From the NCBI GenBank assembly GCA_020216895.1, contig JAIWOM010000023.1, positions 1 through 11,799 of the forward strand: a stretch of 11,799 nucleotides of DNA. Reading direction: 5' to 3'. Below are positions 1 through 6,973 of this stretch, piece by piece. Within the stretch, counting starts at the first letter, position 1. Each line of letters begins with the position of its first letter. Source of the stretch: Microcella sp. (lineage in GTDB: Bacteria; Actinomycetota; Actinomycetes; Actinomycetales; Microbacteriaceae). The notes beneath the pieces are model-generated. The model did not search any database. It saw only the letters and a list, made by a program, of their open reading frames with translations, and was not told the origin of the DNA. The position numbers and the translations under genes were made by a program.

Positions 1-1
1 C

Positions 2-58
2 GCGCGCTCACGGGGAGCCCGACGGCTCGCCGAGCGGTTCGCCGGCCTCGCCGGCTGA
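2..58 (+). CDS. Possible C-terminal tail of a gene entering from the left edge
   Basis: The second plus-strand frame is open from the window edge to a TGA at 56-58 and encodes an Ala/Arg/Leu-rich tail ending RRLAERFAGLAG. Such amphipathic Arg/Ala endings are common at the C-termini of GT4-type glycosyltransferases, which would fit the locus. Only about 18 codons are visible and the other two plus frames are also open here, so this is a guess from residue composition. If real, the gene runs tail-to-tail with the minus-strand operon, 17 bases from that operon's last stop codon. Confidence 0.3.
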   Translation, partial: ARSRGARRLAERFAGLAG

Positions 59-75
59 GTGCCGGGTCGGCCGGG

Positions 76-2160
76 TCAGCGCACGCAGGCGGCGGTGCTC
101 GCGGTGAGCGCCTCGACCTCCCAGACGCCGACCGTGAAGTCGACCTTCTGCCATCCGGCGCCCGGGGGCTGACTCAGCAGCGACATCGACCCGGTGACCG
201 TCTCGCGCAGACGGATGCTCACGCCCTCGTCGTCGATGCGCTCGCCGAGCACGGGGCCGCCGTTCTGGAGCTCGTAGACCAGGATCCGCCCGGTCGACGA
301 GCAGGCCAGAGAACTGTCGATGGCCGCACGATCAACGACCTCATCGCGGCCGAAGTTGTCGCGACCGGTCACGCGCAGCACCTCATAGCCGTAGGAGATC
401 TGCATGGGGCGGGCGAAAGCCATCCACGTGTTCGGGAAGAAGAAGCCGGGCACGGTCGCGGTCGACGTCGCGGCCCAGACCACCGGCACCTGCTCCTGCT
501 CGACAGCCTCGTTCAGGTCGACCTGCAGCTCGTAGGCGCCGCGCATGTAGCTGTCGGCGAGCATGAGCCGCAGGTTCTGCTGCTGCGGCAGCACCACGAT
601 CGCCATGACGACCGCGCCGATCGCCAGCAGGGCGGGGGCGGTGAGCATGCCCGCGGGCACCCGTGCCCGCACCCGCTCGGAGGCGGCCGCGCGGCGGCGG
701 GTCAGCTCGAGACCGATGCCGAGCAGGAGGAACAGCGCCGGGAGGATCTCGCTCACCGCGTAGCGGTCCCAGTACAGGAAGAAGGAGTGGTCGGAGAGGA
801 GTCCGAGCCGCACGGTCTGCAGGGCGTAGAACAGCGCGATCGTGGCGCCGAGCATGAGCACGACAGCCGCCCGCGGGGCGTCGTCGCGGGCGCGGGAGCC
901 GAGCACGATCGCGGCGATCCCCACGACCATCAGCACGACCCCGAGGCGCAGCGTGATGTTCCACAGGGCGGTGCCGCCGATGGCGGTCGCCAGCACGCCC
1001 GCCGCGAGCACCGCGGCGACGATGATGCCCAGGATGCCCGGCACCCGGGTCGGGCGGCTCTCGACCACTGGGCGGCGGGCGATCACGACGGCGGCGGCGA
1101 TCGCGGCACCGCACACGATGATGAGCACGGCGGCCGTGGTCACCGTGGGATCGAAGAGCCCGAGACGGCCGCCGACGAGCGACATGACGGCGTCGGGAAG
1201 CAGGTTGGTCAGCTGGGTCTCGACGTAGTAGCGGCGGATTTCCGTGATGCCGTACCAGAAGCCGAGCACCGCCGCGACGATGTTGCCGGCAACGAGCATC
1301 CACACGGAGCGCCGCAGGGCGCGGAAGTCGGGCACGACGATGGTGCACACGGCGAGGATGACCAACGGCACGAGCAGCAGCGGGCCGGTGCCGCGCAACA
1401 GGCCCAGCGCGGTCATCGCGAGAACGTTGAGCAGCACGGGCCCGAGCGGGCGCTCGGACCGCATGGCCGTGTAGGCCGTCACCACCCAGATCACGAAGAG
1501 CGGCGCGTTGAGGGTCTCGCTGCTGGGGAAGCTCGAGTACCAGATGGCGTGCACGTGCACCGCGACGAGCCCGGAGACCGCGAGAACGAGCCAGCGGTTC
1601 ACCTCCATGCGGTGCAGGGTGCGCGCGATCGCGATGGCGAGCACCAGGCCTGAGACCGAGAGCGACGAGGCGACGTGCTCGAAGCCGAACACAGCGCTGT
1701 TGAGGCCCAGGTAGGCGGGCAGGAGCGGCGGCCACGACGACGACAGCTCGCCGGTGCGGGCGAACTGGTTTGCCCAGTTGATGTAGGCGCCCATGTCGCC
1801 CAGCCAGGGTAGGAAGTTCACGGAGTCGACGCGCGGGATCAGCGTCACCACCGCCACGATGGCGGCCCCGGCCCAGAACCAGCGGTCGCGAGCGGAGAGC
1901 ACCGGGCGCGCGGGAACCTCGCGCCGCCGCACGGCGAGGACGATCAGCACCATCCAGCCCGCGGCGAAGAGCGCCAGCGGCACCGCGCCCCACCACGCGT
2001 AGACCGTCGGCATGAGCATGAGGACGAGGTACCCGTAGATGGAGGCGTCGGCGGCGAGCGCCGCCCAGCCCTCGCCGCGCTCGCGCGCGAGCAGCGCGAT
2101 CGGCAGCCCCAGCACGAGGCAGACGAGGAGCGCGAGGGCGATGATGCCGAGGATCGTCAT
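76..2160 (-). CDS. GT-C-like polytopic membrane glycosyltransferase, hypothetical
   Basis: A 694-residue integral membrane protein with about a dozen hydrophobic segments between residues 1 and 525, followed by a roughly 165-residue soluble C-terminal domain probably outside the membrane. The first large loop (about 110-150) has an acidic GDMGAYINWANQ motif followed by a Pro-rich SSWPPLLPAY stretch. A second loop carries YSSFPSSETLNAP (208-220). This layout resembles GT-C glycosyltransferases that use polyprenyl-phosphate sugars, where an Asp in the first external loop is catalytic. YWDRYAVSEILPALF (463-477) precedes one of the last membrane segments. The tail has two cysteines, C620 and C692, which could form a disulfide. 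The start codon is the A of an ATGA overlap with the upstream pyruvyl transferase gene, with only a weak GGAAG 10 bases before it. It is the last gene of the four-gene operon. Donor and acceptor cannot be read from the sequence; the GT-C assignment rests on topology and motif style. Confidence 0.72.
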   Translation of the reverse strand: MTILGIIALALLVCLVLGLPIALLARERGEGWAALAADASIYGYLVLMLMPTVYAWWGAVPLALFAAGWMVLIVLAVRRREVPARPVLSARDRWFWAGAAIVAVVTLIPRVDSVNFLPWLGDMGAYINWANQFARTGELSSSWPPLLPAYLGLNSAVFGFEHVASSLSVSGLVLAIAIARTLHRMEVNRWLVLAVSGLVAVHVHAIWYSSFPSSETLNAPLFVIWVVTAYTAMRSERPLGPVLLNVLAMTALGLLRGTGPLLLVPLVILAVCTIVVPDFRALRRSVWMLVAGNIVAAVLGFWYGITEIRRYYVETQLTNLLPDAVMSLVGGRLGLFDPTVTTAAVLIIVCGAAIAAAVVIARRPVVESRPTRVPGILGIIVAAVLAAGVLATAIGGTALWNITLRLGVVLMVVGIAAIVLGSRARDDAPRAAVVLMLGATIALFYALQTVRLGLLSDHSFFLYWDRYAVSEILPALFLLLGIGLELTRRRAAASERVRARVPAGMLTAPALLAIGAVVMAIVVLPQQQNLRLMLADSYMRGAYELQVDLNEAVEQEQVPVVWAATSTATVPGFFFPNTWMAFARPMQISYGYEVLRVTGRDNFGRDEVVDRAAIDSSLACSSTGRILVYELQNGGPVLGERIDDEGVSIRLRETVTGSMSLLSQPPGAGWQKVDFTVGVWEVEALTASTAACVR

Positions 2161-3416
2161 GCGCGCGAGGCTTCCGCACCGGTGACCAGGGCGGCGATCA
2201 GGTCGGCCTGCGCCAGAGACCGCGCCTTGACGGCAGGGAGGTGGGTGCGCAGGCGATCGCGCACCTCGTCACCCGCGGCGACGAGCGCCTCGAACCGCTC
2301 GCGGAGGAAGTCCGGCTCGAGCTTGTCGTGACCGAAGGCCCACTCGTCCAGCTGGAACATCTCCAGCACCTCCTGGTACTTGTGGCTCCAGCCGATCACG
2401 AGCGTGGGCACCGCCATCGCGAGCGACGAGACCATGGCGTGGAACCGGCTGGCGACGAAGTAGTCGCACCGCCCGATGAGGTACCGCAGGGTCTGCGACG
2501 ACAGCTCCCGGTCGATGAACAGCACGCCCTCGGGGTGGGCCAGCCGCTCGTGGATGCGGGAGCACAGGGGGAGGTCGTTGTTGTGGGTCTTCTCGGTGCC
2601 GGTGCGCACGCTGTGCGGGAAGAGCACCACCCGGCGGCCGGATGCCACGAGTTCGTCGATGAATGCGGCGACGTCGCCGATGTAGTCGGCGCCGCGCGCC
2701 TCGACCTTCTTCTGCAGGACGACGCTCGGCGAGACGCCCACCACCTGCTCCGGTCCCTCGAAGAAGCCGAGGTCGAAGGCCGCAGCGGCGGCCGCCTGCT
2801 CGGTGCCGTCGAGCTCGAGCGAGAAGGCGTAGTCGGCTCCGGCGTACAGGTTCGTGAGGCCCAGGGCCTCGGCGAACTCGTGGGTGATGCGGCCGCGCGT
2901 GACCAGGGTGTGCACTCGGGGCAGGAAGCGCTTGGCCGACCAGCGGTTGATGGGGTTCTGGAAGGGCCCCACCGCCTGCGCGCACTTGAAGACCGGCACC
3001 CGCAGCATCATCGCCGGCAGGATCGAGGCGACGTTGTAGAGGAGGAACTTCTCGCGGCCGTCGGTGAAGGTGATGCCGCCCTGGTCGAGCAGCACCTGCG
3101 ACGAGGCGAGCGCTCCGATCGCGCGCGACCGCGCCCGGAGCAGCGGACGCAGCGGCGGCAGGATGCGGTAGAGCAGCGCGAGGGTGTTGATCGTGACGCC
3201 GAGCTGGCGGGGACGGGCGTCGATGATGTCGAGAGCGGCGTACTCGTTCTGGGCGCGGTCCTCGGCCGGGTACATGCTGAACAGAGTGAAGCGCACGCCC
3301 GGGATGCGCTCGCTGAGCGTCGCGATCGAGCTCTCGAGCATCGCCGACGCGCCCTTGTTGCCCGACAGTGCCGAGCCGATGATCGCGATGCGGGGAGCGG
3401 GGGCGGTGGTGGTCAT
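2157..3416 (-). CDS. Polysaccharide pyruvyl transferase family protein
   Basis: A 419-residue cytoplasmic protein of the CsaB/WcaK-type polysaccharide pyruvyl transferase family (PF04230), whose members move pyruvate from phosphoenolpyruvate onto a sugar hydroxyl pair as a ketal. The N-terminus has the family's nucleotide-fold opening IAIIGSALSGNKGASAM (10-26). The middle holds DQGGITFTDG (111-120) and AQAVGPF (146-152). The C-terminal half contains VVLFPHSV (263-270) and the diagnostic block ASRFHAMVSSLAMAVP (322-337) followed by GWSHKYQEVL (342-351). Length is normal for the family. Start: ATG with AAGGA nine bases upstream, its ATGA overlapping the stop of the membrane-protein gene before it. 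Its own stop overlaps the start of the GT-C gene in the same way. The acceptor sugar is unknown. Pyruvylated cell-wall glycans are known from actinobacteria, so a wall or capsular polymer is the likely substrate (inference). Confidence 0.9.
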   Translation of the reverse strand: MTTTAPAPRIAIIGSALSGNKGASAMLESSIATLSERIPGVRFTLFSMYPAEDRAQNEYAALDIIDARPRQLGVTINTLALLYRILPPLRPLLRARSRAIGALASSQVLLDQGGITFTDGREKFLLYNVASILPAMMLRVPVFKCAQAVGPFQNPINRWSAKRFLPRVHTLVTRGRITHEFAEALGLTNLYAGADYAFSLELDGTEQAAAAAAFDLGFFEGPEQVVGVSPSVVLQKKVEARGADYIGDVAAFIDELVASGRRVVLFPHSVRTGTEKTHNNDLPLCSRIHERLAHPEGVLFIDRELSSQTLRYLIGRCDYFVASRFHAMVSSLAMAVPTLVIGWSHKYQEVLEMFQLDEWAFGHDKLEPDFLRERFEALVAAGDEVRDRLRTHLPAVKARSLAQADLIAALVTGAEASRA

Positions 3417-4381
3417 GCGGTGGTGTCCTTACGGGGCAGGATGCGGAGCAGGGCGTACATCAGGGCGAGGAGAGCATCGGCGATCGTGCTGAGCAGCCGC
3501 GCGAGGAGCGAGATGAGCACGGCATCGGCGGCGGAGTAGCCCGCGGCCACGAGACAGGCGAAGAGCACGGCCTCGCGCACACCGAGCCCGCTCGGCACGA
3601 AGAAGACCAGGATACCGAGGGCCCCGGCGAGCGCGTAGGCCGCGCCGATCAGCAGCCAGTCGTCGGCGGGGACGCTCGTGATCGAAGCGGCGACGAGCAC
3701 GATGCCGACGCCGTTGATCACGCGCGGCGCGACGAAGCCGGCGAGCAGAGCGAGGGTTCGGCGGGTCGGCAGGAAGTACTCGACGGGGAGCGCCTGCTTG
3801 GTCAGTCGCCGGGTCGCGAGATCGAGCACGCGTCGGAAGACGCGGCGGTCGAGCACGGCGATGAGCGGTACGAGCGCGATGCCGACAACGATGGCGGTGG
3901 CGATGTTGCCCGCCAGCACCCCGACCCCGACCGAGATCGCGATGATGACGATGCTCGGCACGATCGACACGATCTGCAGGAAGACGTTCTCGTAGATGAA
4001 GCTGATCAGGATCACCATGCGGCTGATGCCGCGGCGCCCTCCCCACACGACCTTGTTGACCAGCGACCCGACCTGCCCGGGGATGTACTTGAGCAGCCAG
4101 GATGCGCTGTGCACCTCGATGGCCTCGCGCGGGGTCATGCGGGCATCCGGAGCGAGGACGTCGACGATCGCGCCCCACAACAGCCCGGAGACGGGGACCG
4201 CCGCGGCGAACACCACGACCGCGACGACCATGAGGCCGTTGGGCCGCAGGTCGGCCGCCTGCACCTGCTCCCAGTTCTGCGCGAGGGCGAGGGCGAAGAG
4301 CCAACCCACCGCGATGAGCACGACCAAGGTGAGGCCGTACCGCAGGATCGTGCGGGTGCGCGGCCGACGCCCCGAGCTCAT
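3413..4381 (-). CDS. LPG synthase TM-domain/UPF0104 (AglD-type) membrane protein
   Basis: A 322-residue multi-pass membrane protein of the lysylphosphatidylglycerol-synthase transmembrane family (PF03706). It has seven or eight hydrophobic segments, a short Arg-rich cytoplasmic N-terminus and no soluble transferase domain. Family landmarks are WLLKYIPGQVGSLVNK (95-110) and FFVPSGLGVREAVL (260-273), with a conserved-type acidic residue E130 in FIYENVF. Stand-alone members near glycosyltransferases are usually called flippase-like, and AglD homologues act in dolichol-linked glycan assembly, so a role with lipid-linked sugars is plausible. A transport direction or substrate cannot be read here. 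The ATG overlaps the stop of the nitroreductase-family gene as ATGA, and no Shine-Dalgarno precedes it, so translation probably depends on coupling. Its TGA overlaps the ATG of the pyruvyl transferase gene. Confidence 0.87.
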   Translation of the reverse strand: MSSGRRPRTRTILRYGLTLVVLIAVGWLFALALAQNWEQVQAADLRPNGLMVVAVVVFAAAVPVSGLLWGAIVDVLAPDARMTPREAIEVHSASWLLKYIPGQVGSLVNKVVWGGRRGISRMVILISFIYENVFLQIVSIVPSIVIIAISVGVGVLAGNIATAIVVGIALVPLIAVLDRRVFRRVLDLATRRLTKQALPVEYFLPTRRTLALLAGFVAPRVINGVGIVLVAASITSVPADDWLLIGAAYALAGALGILVFFVPSGLGVREAVLFACLVAAGYSAADAVLISLLARLLSTIADALLALMYALLRILPRKDTTA

Positions 4382-5460
4382 CGCAGCACGTTGTACGAGC
4401 GGAAGGTGTCGAGCTCCTTCTTCTGCGAGTAGGGCACCATGCCCTCCGGGTGCGCGTGCCCGACGGCGATCAGCATGACGACGCGGTCGGAGATGTCGAG
4501 GCCGAGAGTCTTCTGCATCTTCGCCTCGAGGGGCTCGAAGTCGGGCCAGTTGATGACGCTGGACGACAGGCCGAGCGTCTCGAGCGCGAAGATGAACGAC
4601 ATCGCGGCAAGCGAGGAGTCGACGTAGATCGCGTGCCGGTCGCGGGGACTGAAGTACGACTCGAGCTTGCCGACGACCACCACGACGGCGGGAACGTTGT
4701 GCGCGAACCCGGCCGCGCCGAAGGGCAGGCCGACGACGGTCTGCACGGCCTCGGGCTCGTCATAGATGCGGAACTCGTAGGGCAGCCGGTTGCAGGCGGT
4801 GGGGGCCTGCCGAGCGACGGTGAGCGCCTTGTCGATGAGCTCGCGGTCGACGGGGCGCTGCTCGAACCAGCGCACCGAGCGACGCTGCATGGCGAGCTGG
4901 TGCAGCTCGTCGTAGCTGATGGTCGAGAGCTGCCTCTTCACGTAGGGCACCTTGCCCGAGGGCTCGGTGGGCTTCGGGAGGGCCTCGAACCGCGCCCGCG
5001 CGGCATCGACGACCGGGTGGCTCCCGGTGCTGACGCGGAAGTACTCGGTGATGACGTCGTGCGCCCACTCCATCTCCGCGGTCTCCATCGGCGCGCCGTC
5101 ACCGGTGTACTGGGCCACGGCGGCGGCATAGAACTCGACGGTCTCGCCGATGTAGTCGCGTGCGAAGACATCGCGACGCGGCCGCATGATGATGCCCTTC
5201 TCGAGGCGGTGCACGTTGCGGCGCAGCTCGACGTGGGTCACGCGCGCGCGACCCTTGTTCCGGTAGTAGTTGCGGCGGCCCCGCAGCACGGCGGCCTGCT
5301 CGCGGTTGAAGGTCAGGAAGCCGATCGTGAAGAACAGGTGCGTGAGGATCCGGCTCGACCCGAAGGTCTCGAGGAACACCCGGTTGACGACCTCGTAGGT
5401 GCGGCGGATCCAGGTGATCGCCAGCAGCTTCTTGGCGATGCGCTTGAGTCTCTTGAGCAC
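4378..5460 (-). CDS. Nitroreductase-family flavoprotein with extra N-terminal region
   Basis: A 360-residue protein. Residues about 180-345 form an FMN-binding nitroreductase domain (PF00881), with MQRRSVRWFEQRPVD (191-205), ARQAPTACNRLPYEF (216-230) and the late IAVGHAHPEG (331-340). The first 175 residues are not part of that fold: a basic amphipathic start (KRLKRIAKKLL), a hydrophobic stretch at about 37-51 and a helical region with HRLEKGIIMRPRRDVF (84-99). To my recollection similar HxIEKGL-type N-terminal regions occur in nitroreductase-family proteins of exopolysaccharide loci, often near pyruvyl transferases. Substrate unknown; the context suggests a redox step in glycan synthesis or modification. 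The chosen start is GTG at 5460, with GGAGAG three bases upstream. The open frame extends to 5766, but that extension is Arg-rich, crosses the promoter region and runs into the divergent gene. It is the first gene of the operon. Confidence 0.85.
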   Translation of the reverse strand: MLKRLKRIAKKLLAITWIRRTYEVVNRVFLETFGSSRILTHLFFTIGFLTFNREQAAVLRGRRNYYRNKGRARVTHVELRRNVHRLEKGIIMRPRRDVFARDYIGETVEFYAAAVAQYTGDGAPMETAEMEWAHDVITEYFRVSTGSHPVVDAARARFEALPKPTEPSGKVPYVKRQLSTISYDELHQLAMQRRSVRWFEQRPVDRELIDKALTVARQAPTACNRLPYEFRIYDEPEAVQTVVGLPFGAAGFAHNVPAVVVVVGKLESYFSPRDRHAIYVDSSLAAMSFIFALETLGLSSSVINWPDFEPLEAKMQKTLGLDISDRVVMLIAVGHAHPEGMVPYSQKKELDTFRSYNVLR

Positions 5461-5463
5461 GAT

Positions 5464-5469
5464 CTCTCC
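5464..5469 (-). promoter_or_regulatory. Ribosome binding site fixing the GTG start of the nitroreductase-family gene
   Basis: GGAGAG on the minus strand lies three bases before the GTG at 5460. It supports this internal start over the longer open frame reaching 5766. Confidence 0.6.
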
Positions 5470-5541
5470 GTCACGAGAAGGACTGCGCGTCGCGAATCGG
5501 CATCCGGGCGCGGGACGCGCCGACGCGGCACAGCCTCCCCC

Positions 5542-5547
5542 ACTATA
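5542..5547 (-). promoter_or_regulatory. Candidate -10 element of the four-gene minus-strand operon
   Basis: TATAGT on the minus strand is a near-consensus -10 hexamer standing out in GC-rich surroundings. Transcription would start near 5535 and give an untranslated leader of about 75 bases before the GTG at 5460. No good -35 is visible; CCGTCA with a 16-base spacer matches only half of TTGACA. It faces away from the plus-strand -10 at 5580-5585. Confidence 0.5.
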
Positions 5548-5579
5548 CGCGGCCCGCTGCCCCTGACGGCGGTGGGCGG

Positions 5580-5585
5580 TAGCCT
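5580..5585 (+). promoter_or_regulatory. Candidate -10 element of the secreted-protein gene
   Basis: TAGCCT lies 49 bases before the ATG at 5635. A start near 5592 would give a leader of about 42 bases that contains the AGGAGG ribosome binding site. The -35 is unconvincing (CTGCCC at 17 bases spacing). The same TAGNCT form recurs before other genes in this window. Confidence 0.45.
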
Positions 5586-5624
5586 GAGCAATCGTCCGCC
5601 CGCGAGGGACCCGAACCCGAGAAC

Positions 5625-5630
5625 AGGAGG
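5625..5630 (+). promoter_or_regulatory. Ribosome binding site of the secreted propeller gene
   Basis: A perfect AGGAGG sits four bases before the ATG at 5635. This selects that ATG, with its signal peptide, out of a frame that stays open far upstream. Confidence 0.8.
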
Positions 5631-5634
5631 GCCG

Positions 5635-6951
5635 ATGACCGCGACCACGACGCCGTCGGCACCCGGCGCGCTCCCCCGACGGGTCGCTGCCCTCCTCACC
5701 GCGCTCGCTCTCGTCGCAGGTGCCCTGATCATGGGCTCCCCCGCGCCGGCGCAGGCCGCCCGGCACCCCGCCTGCGCGATCGTTCCCGACGCGATCTACT
5801 CGAGCTGGGTGAACCCGCTCGCCGCTCCCGACGGGCCGTACTGGTGGGTCGGCTCGGTGGCCCGCGACGGCACGAACGCCGTGAGCCGCGTGGACTGCCG
5901 CTCAGGGGAGGTTCGCCGAGTCCCGCTCGGCGGGCCGGAGAGCCCGGATGACCACAATGCGACCGCGATCGCGGTCGATCCCGACCAGCCGACGCTCCTG
6001 GCCGTGTACTCGACCCACGGCCTGCTCACCCACACCCGGTTCCGCTGGGTGGACCGCGAGACGCTCGAAGCCTCGGAGGAGCAACGCATCGAGTTCGGGG
6101 CGCGCGTCACGTACGCGCAGCTCCTGCGCACCGACGATGCCCTGCTGCTCATCGTGCGGGCGGGTCGCGACTGGACGTACGTCGTCACCACCGACTGGGG
6201 AACGACCTGGAGCGAGCCGCGGCTTCTCACCGATGGAACGGATCATCCGGGCATGTACCTGCTCGCACGGCCGGGCCACGGCGACGAGGGCCACCTGGTC
6301 TCGCTCGCCTACTACGCGCACCCTGCCACCCTCATCCCGCGGAACGTGGGTACGGCGACCCTCGACCTGACCACCGGTGAGATCACCCGCGTCGACGGCA
6401 CCGTGATCGGATCCCTCGATGAGCCCGGGGGCCCTGCCCTGCTGCCGGAGGAGTTCGACGCCACCGTCGTCCCGATAGGAAGCACCCGCGTGCGGCTGCA
6501 CGACATCGCCCGGGTGAACGGAGCGCCGGCCGTCGTCTATGCGGCCTGGCAGGGCACCGCGACGGCGACCTACCGCTACAAGGTCTGGAACGGTGCGCGC
6601 TGGACCTCCGGCACCTGGGGTCAGCTCACGGGCCGCCCTTTCGGCTACCGGTATGCCGCCCGCTACGTCGGCGGGGCGGCCTTCATCGATGGCGGCATCA
6701 TCACGGCTCGGCAGACCCCCACCACCTCGACCTCGGGCTCGTGGACGATCAGCTACCTGCGCTGCCGCTGGGGGGCGGGATGCACGACCACAAACAGCTT
6801 CACGACGTCGCGCACCGCCGGGCGCATGGTGCGGCCGTACGTCGTCTACAGCGAGACCGAGCGGCTGGTCATGCTGCTGGCGGTCAGCCGCTATGCGTGG
6901 TTCACCGACTACAAGGCGAACATCCTCGTCCGGACCCGTCCGGCCGGCTGA
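5635..6951 (+). CDS. Secreted BNR/Asp-box beta-propeller-like protein
   Basis: A 438-residue exported protein. The N-terminus is a Sec-type signal peptide: basic LPRR, a hydrophobic core to about residue 34, and an APAQA cleavage site giving a mature start near A42. The mature protein reads as a beta-propeller. SPDDHNATAIAVDPD (103-117), VTYAQLL (158-164) and an Asp-box TTDWGTTW (185-192) follow in order, a pattern I associate with the BNR_4 family (PF15892). Some polysaccharide lyases share that fold and use His/Tyr/Arg residues. H107, H128, H133, Y160, R175 and H229 are candidates here, but none is proven. Cysteines 47, 88, 377 and 383 could form two disulfides. There is no sortase motif or C-terminal anchor, so it is probably released or held non-covalently. 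The gene is divergent from the pyruvyl transferase operon and convergent with rmlA, 22 bases apart. Binding without catalysis is equally possible. Confidence 0.78.
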   Translation: MTATTTPSAPGALPRRVAALLTALALVAGALIMGSPAPAQAARHPACAIVPDAIYSSWVNPLAAPDGPYWWVGSVARDGTNAVSRVDCRSGEVRRVPLGGPESPDDHNATAIAVDPDQPTLLAVYSTHGLLTHTRFRWVDRETLEASEEQRIEFGARVTYAQLLRTDDALLLIVRAGRDWTYVVTTDWGTTWSEPRLLTDGTDHPGMYLLARPGHGDEGHLVSLAYYAHPATLIPRNVGTATLDLTTGEITRVDGTVIGSLDEPGGPALLPEEFDATVVPIGSTRVRLHDIARVNGAPAVVYAAWQGTATATYRYKVWNGARWTSGTWGQLTGRPFGYRYAARYVGGAAFIDGGIITARQTPTTSTSGSWTISYLRCRWGAGCTTTNSFTTSRTAGRMVRPYVVYSETERLVMLLAVSRYAWFTDYKANILVRTRPAG

Positions 6952-6973
6952 GCACGCCGCCCTCGAGCGCCGA

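Noticed and set aside
41..55. GCCGGC-CTC-GCCGGC hairpin as a terminator for the minus-strand operon
   Set aside because: The stem is a self-complementary hexamer pair common in GC-rich DNA, there is no T-run on either side, and it may lie inside a coding tail.
61..77. Tandem GCCGGGTC copies at the end of the GT-C gene
   Set aside because: Only two 8-base copies of simple GC-rich sequence overlapping a stop codon; chance is sufficient.
383..2179. 598-codon minus-strand open frame in another phase over the GT-C gene
   Set aside because: Its translation is almost all Arg/Ala/Gly/Pro/His, typical of an out-of-frame high-GC reading, while the overlapping frame gives well-formed membrane segments.
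2241..3539. 432-codon plus-strand open frame
   Set aside because: It is a GC-driven shadow of the pyruvyl transferase and membrane-protein genes, rich in Glu/Gly/Arg/His with no domain; the minus strand carries clear family motifs.
4450..5634. Long plus-strand open frame running upstream of the secreted-protein gene
   Set aside because: It is antisense to the nitroreductase-family gene, of low-complexity Gly/Arg/Asp composition, and only the part after the AGGAGG and signal peptide at 5635 looks like a protein.
5461..5634. Small RNA or small gene in the 174-bp divergent gap
   Set aside because: Only the two promoter-like elements and ribosome binding sites were found; no short frame with its own start signal or structured RNA was evident.
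5461..5766. N-terminal extension of the nitroreductase-family frame up to an ATG at 5766
   Set aside because: The extension is Arg/Gly-rich, crosses the TATAGT element and overlaps the signal-peptide region of the divergent gene. The GTG at 5460 has a ribosome binding site and begins a sensible protein.
6952..6973. Terminator between the convergent secreted-protein gene and rmlA
   Set aside because: The 22-base gap has no convincing stem followed by T residues in either direction.
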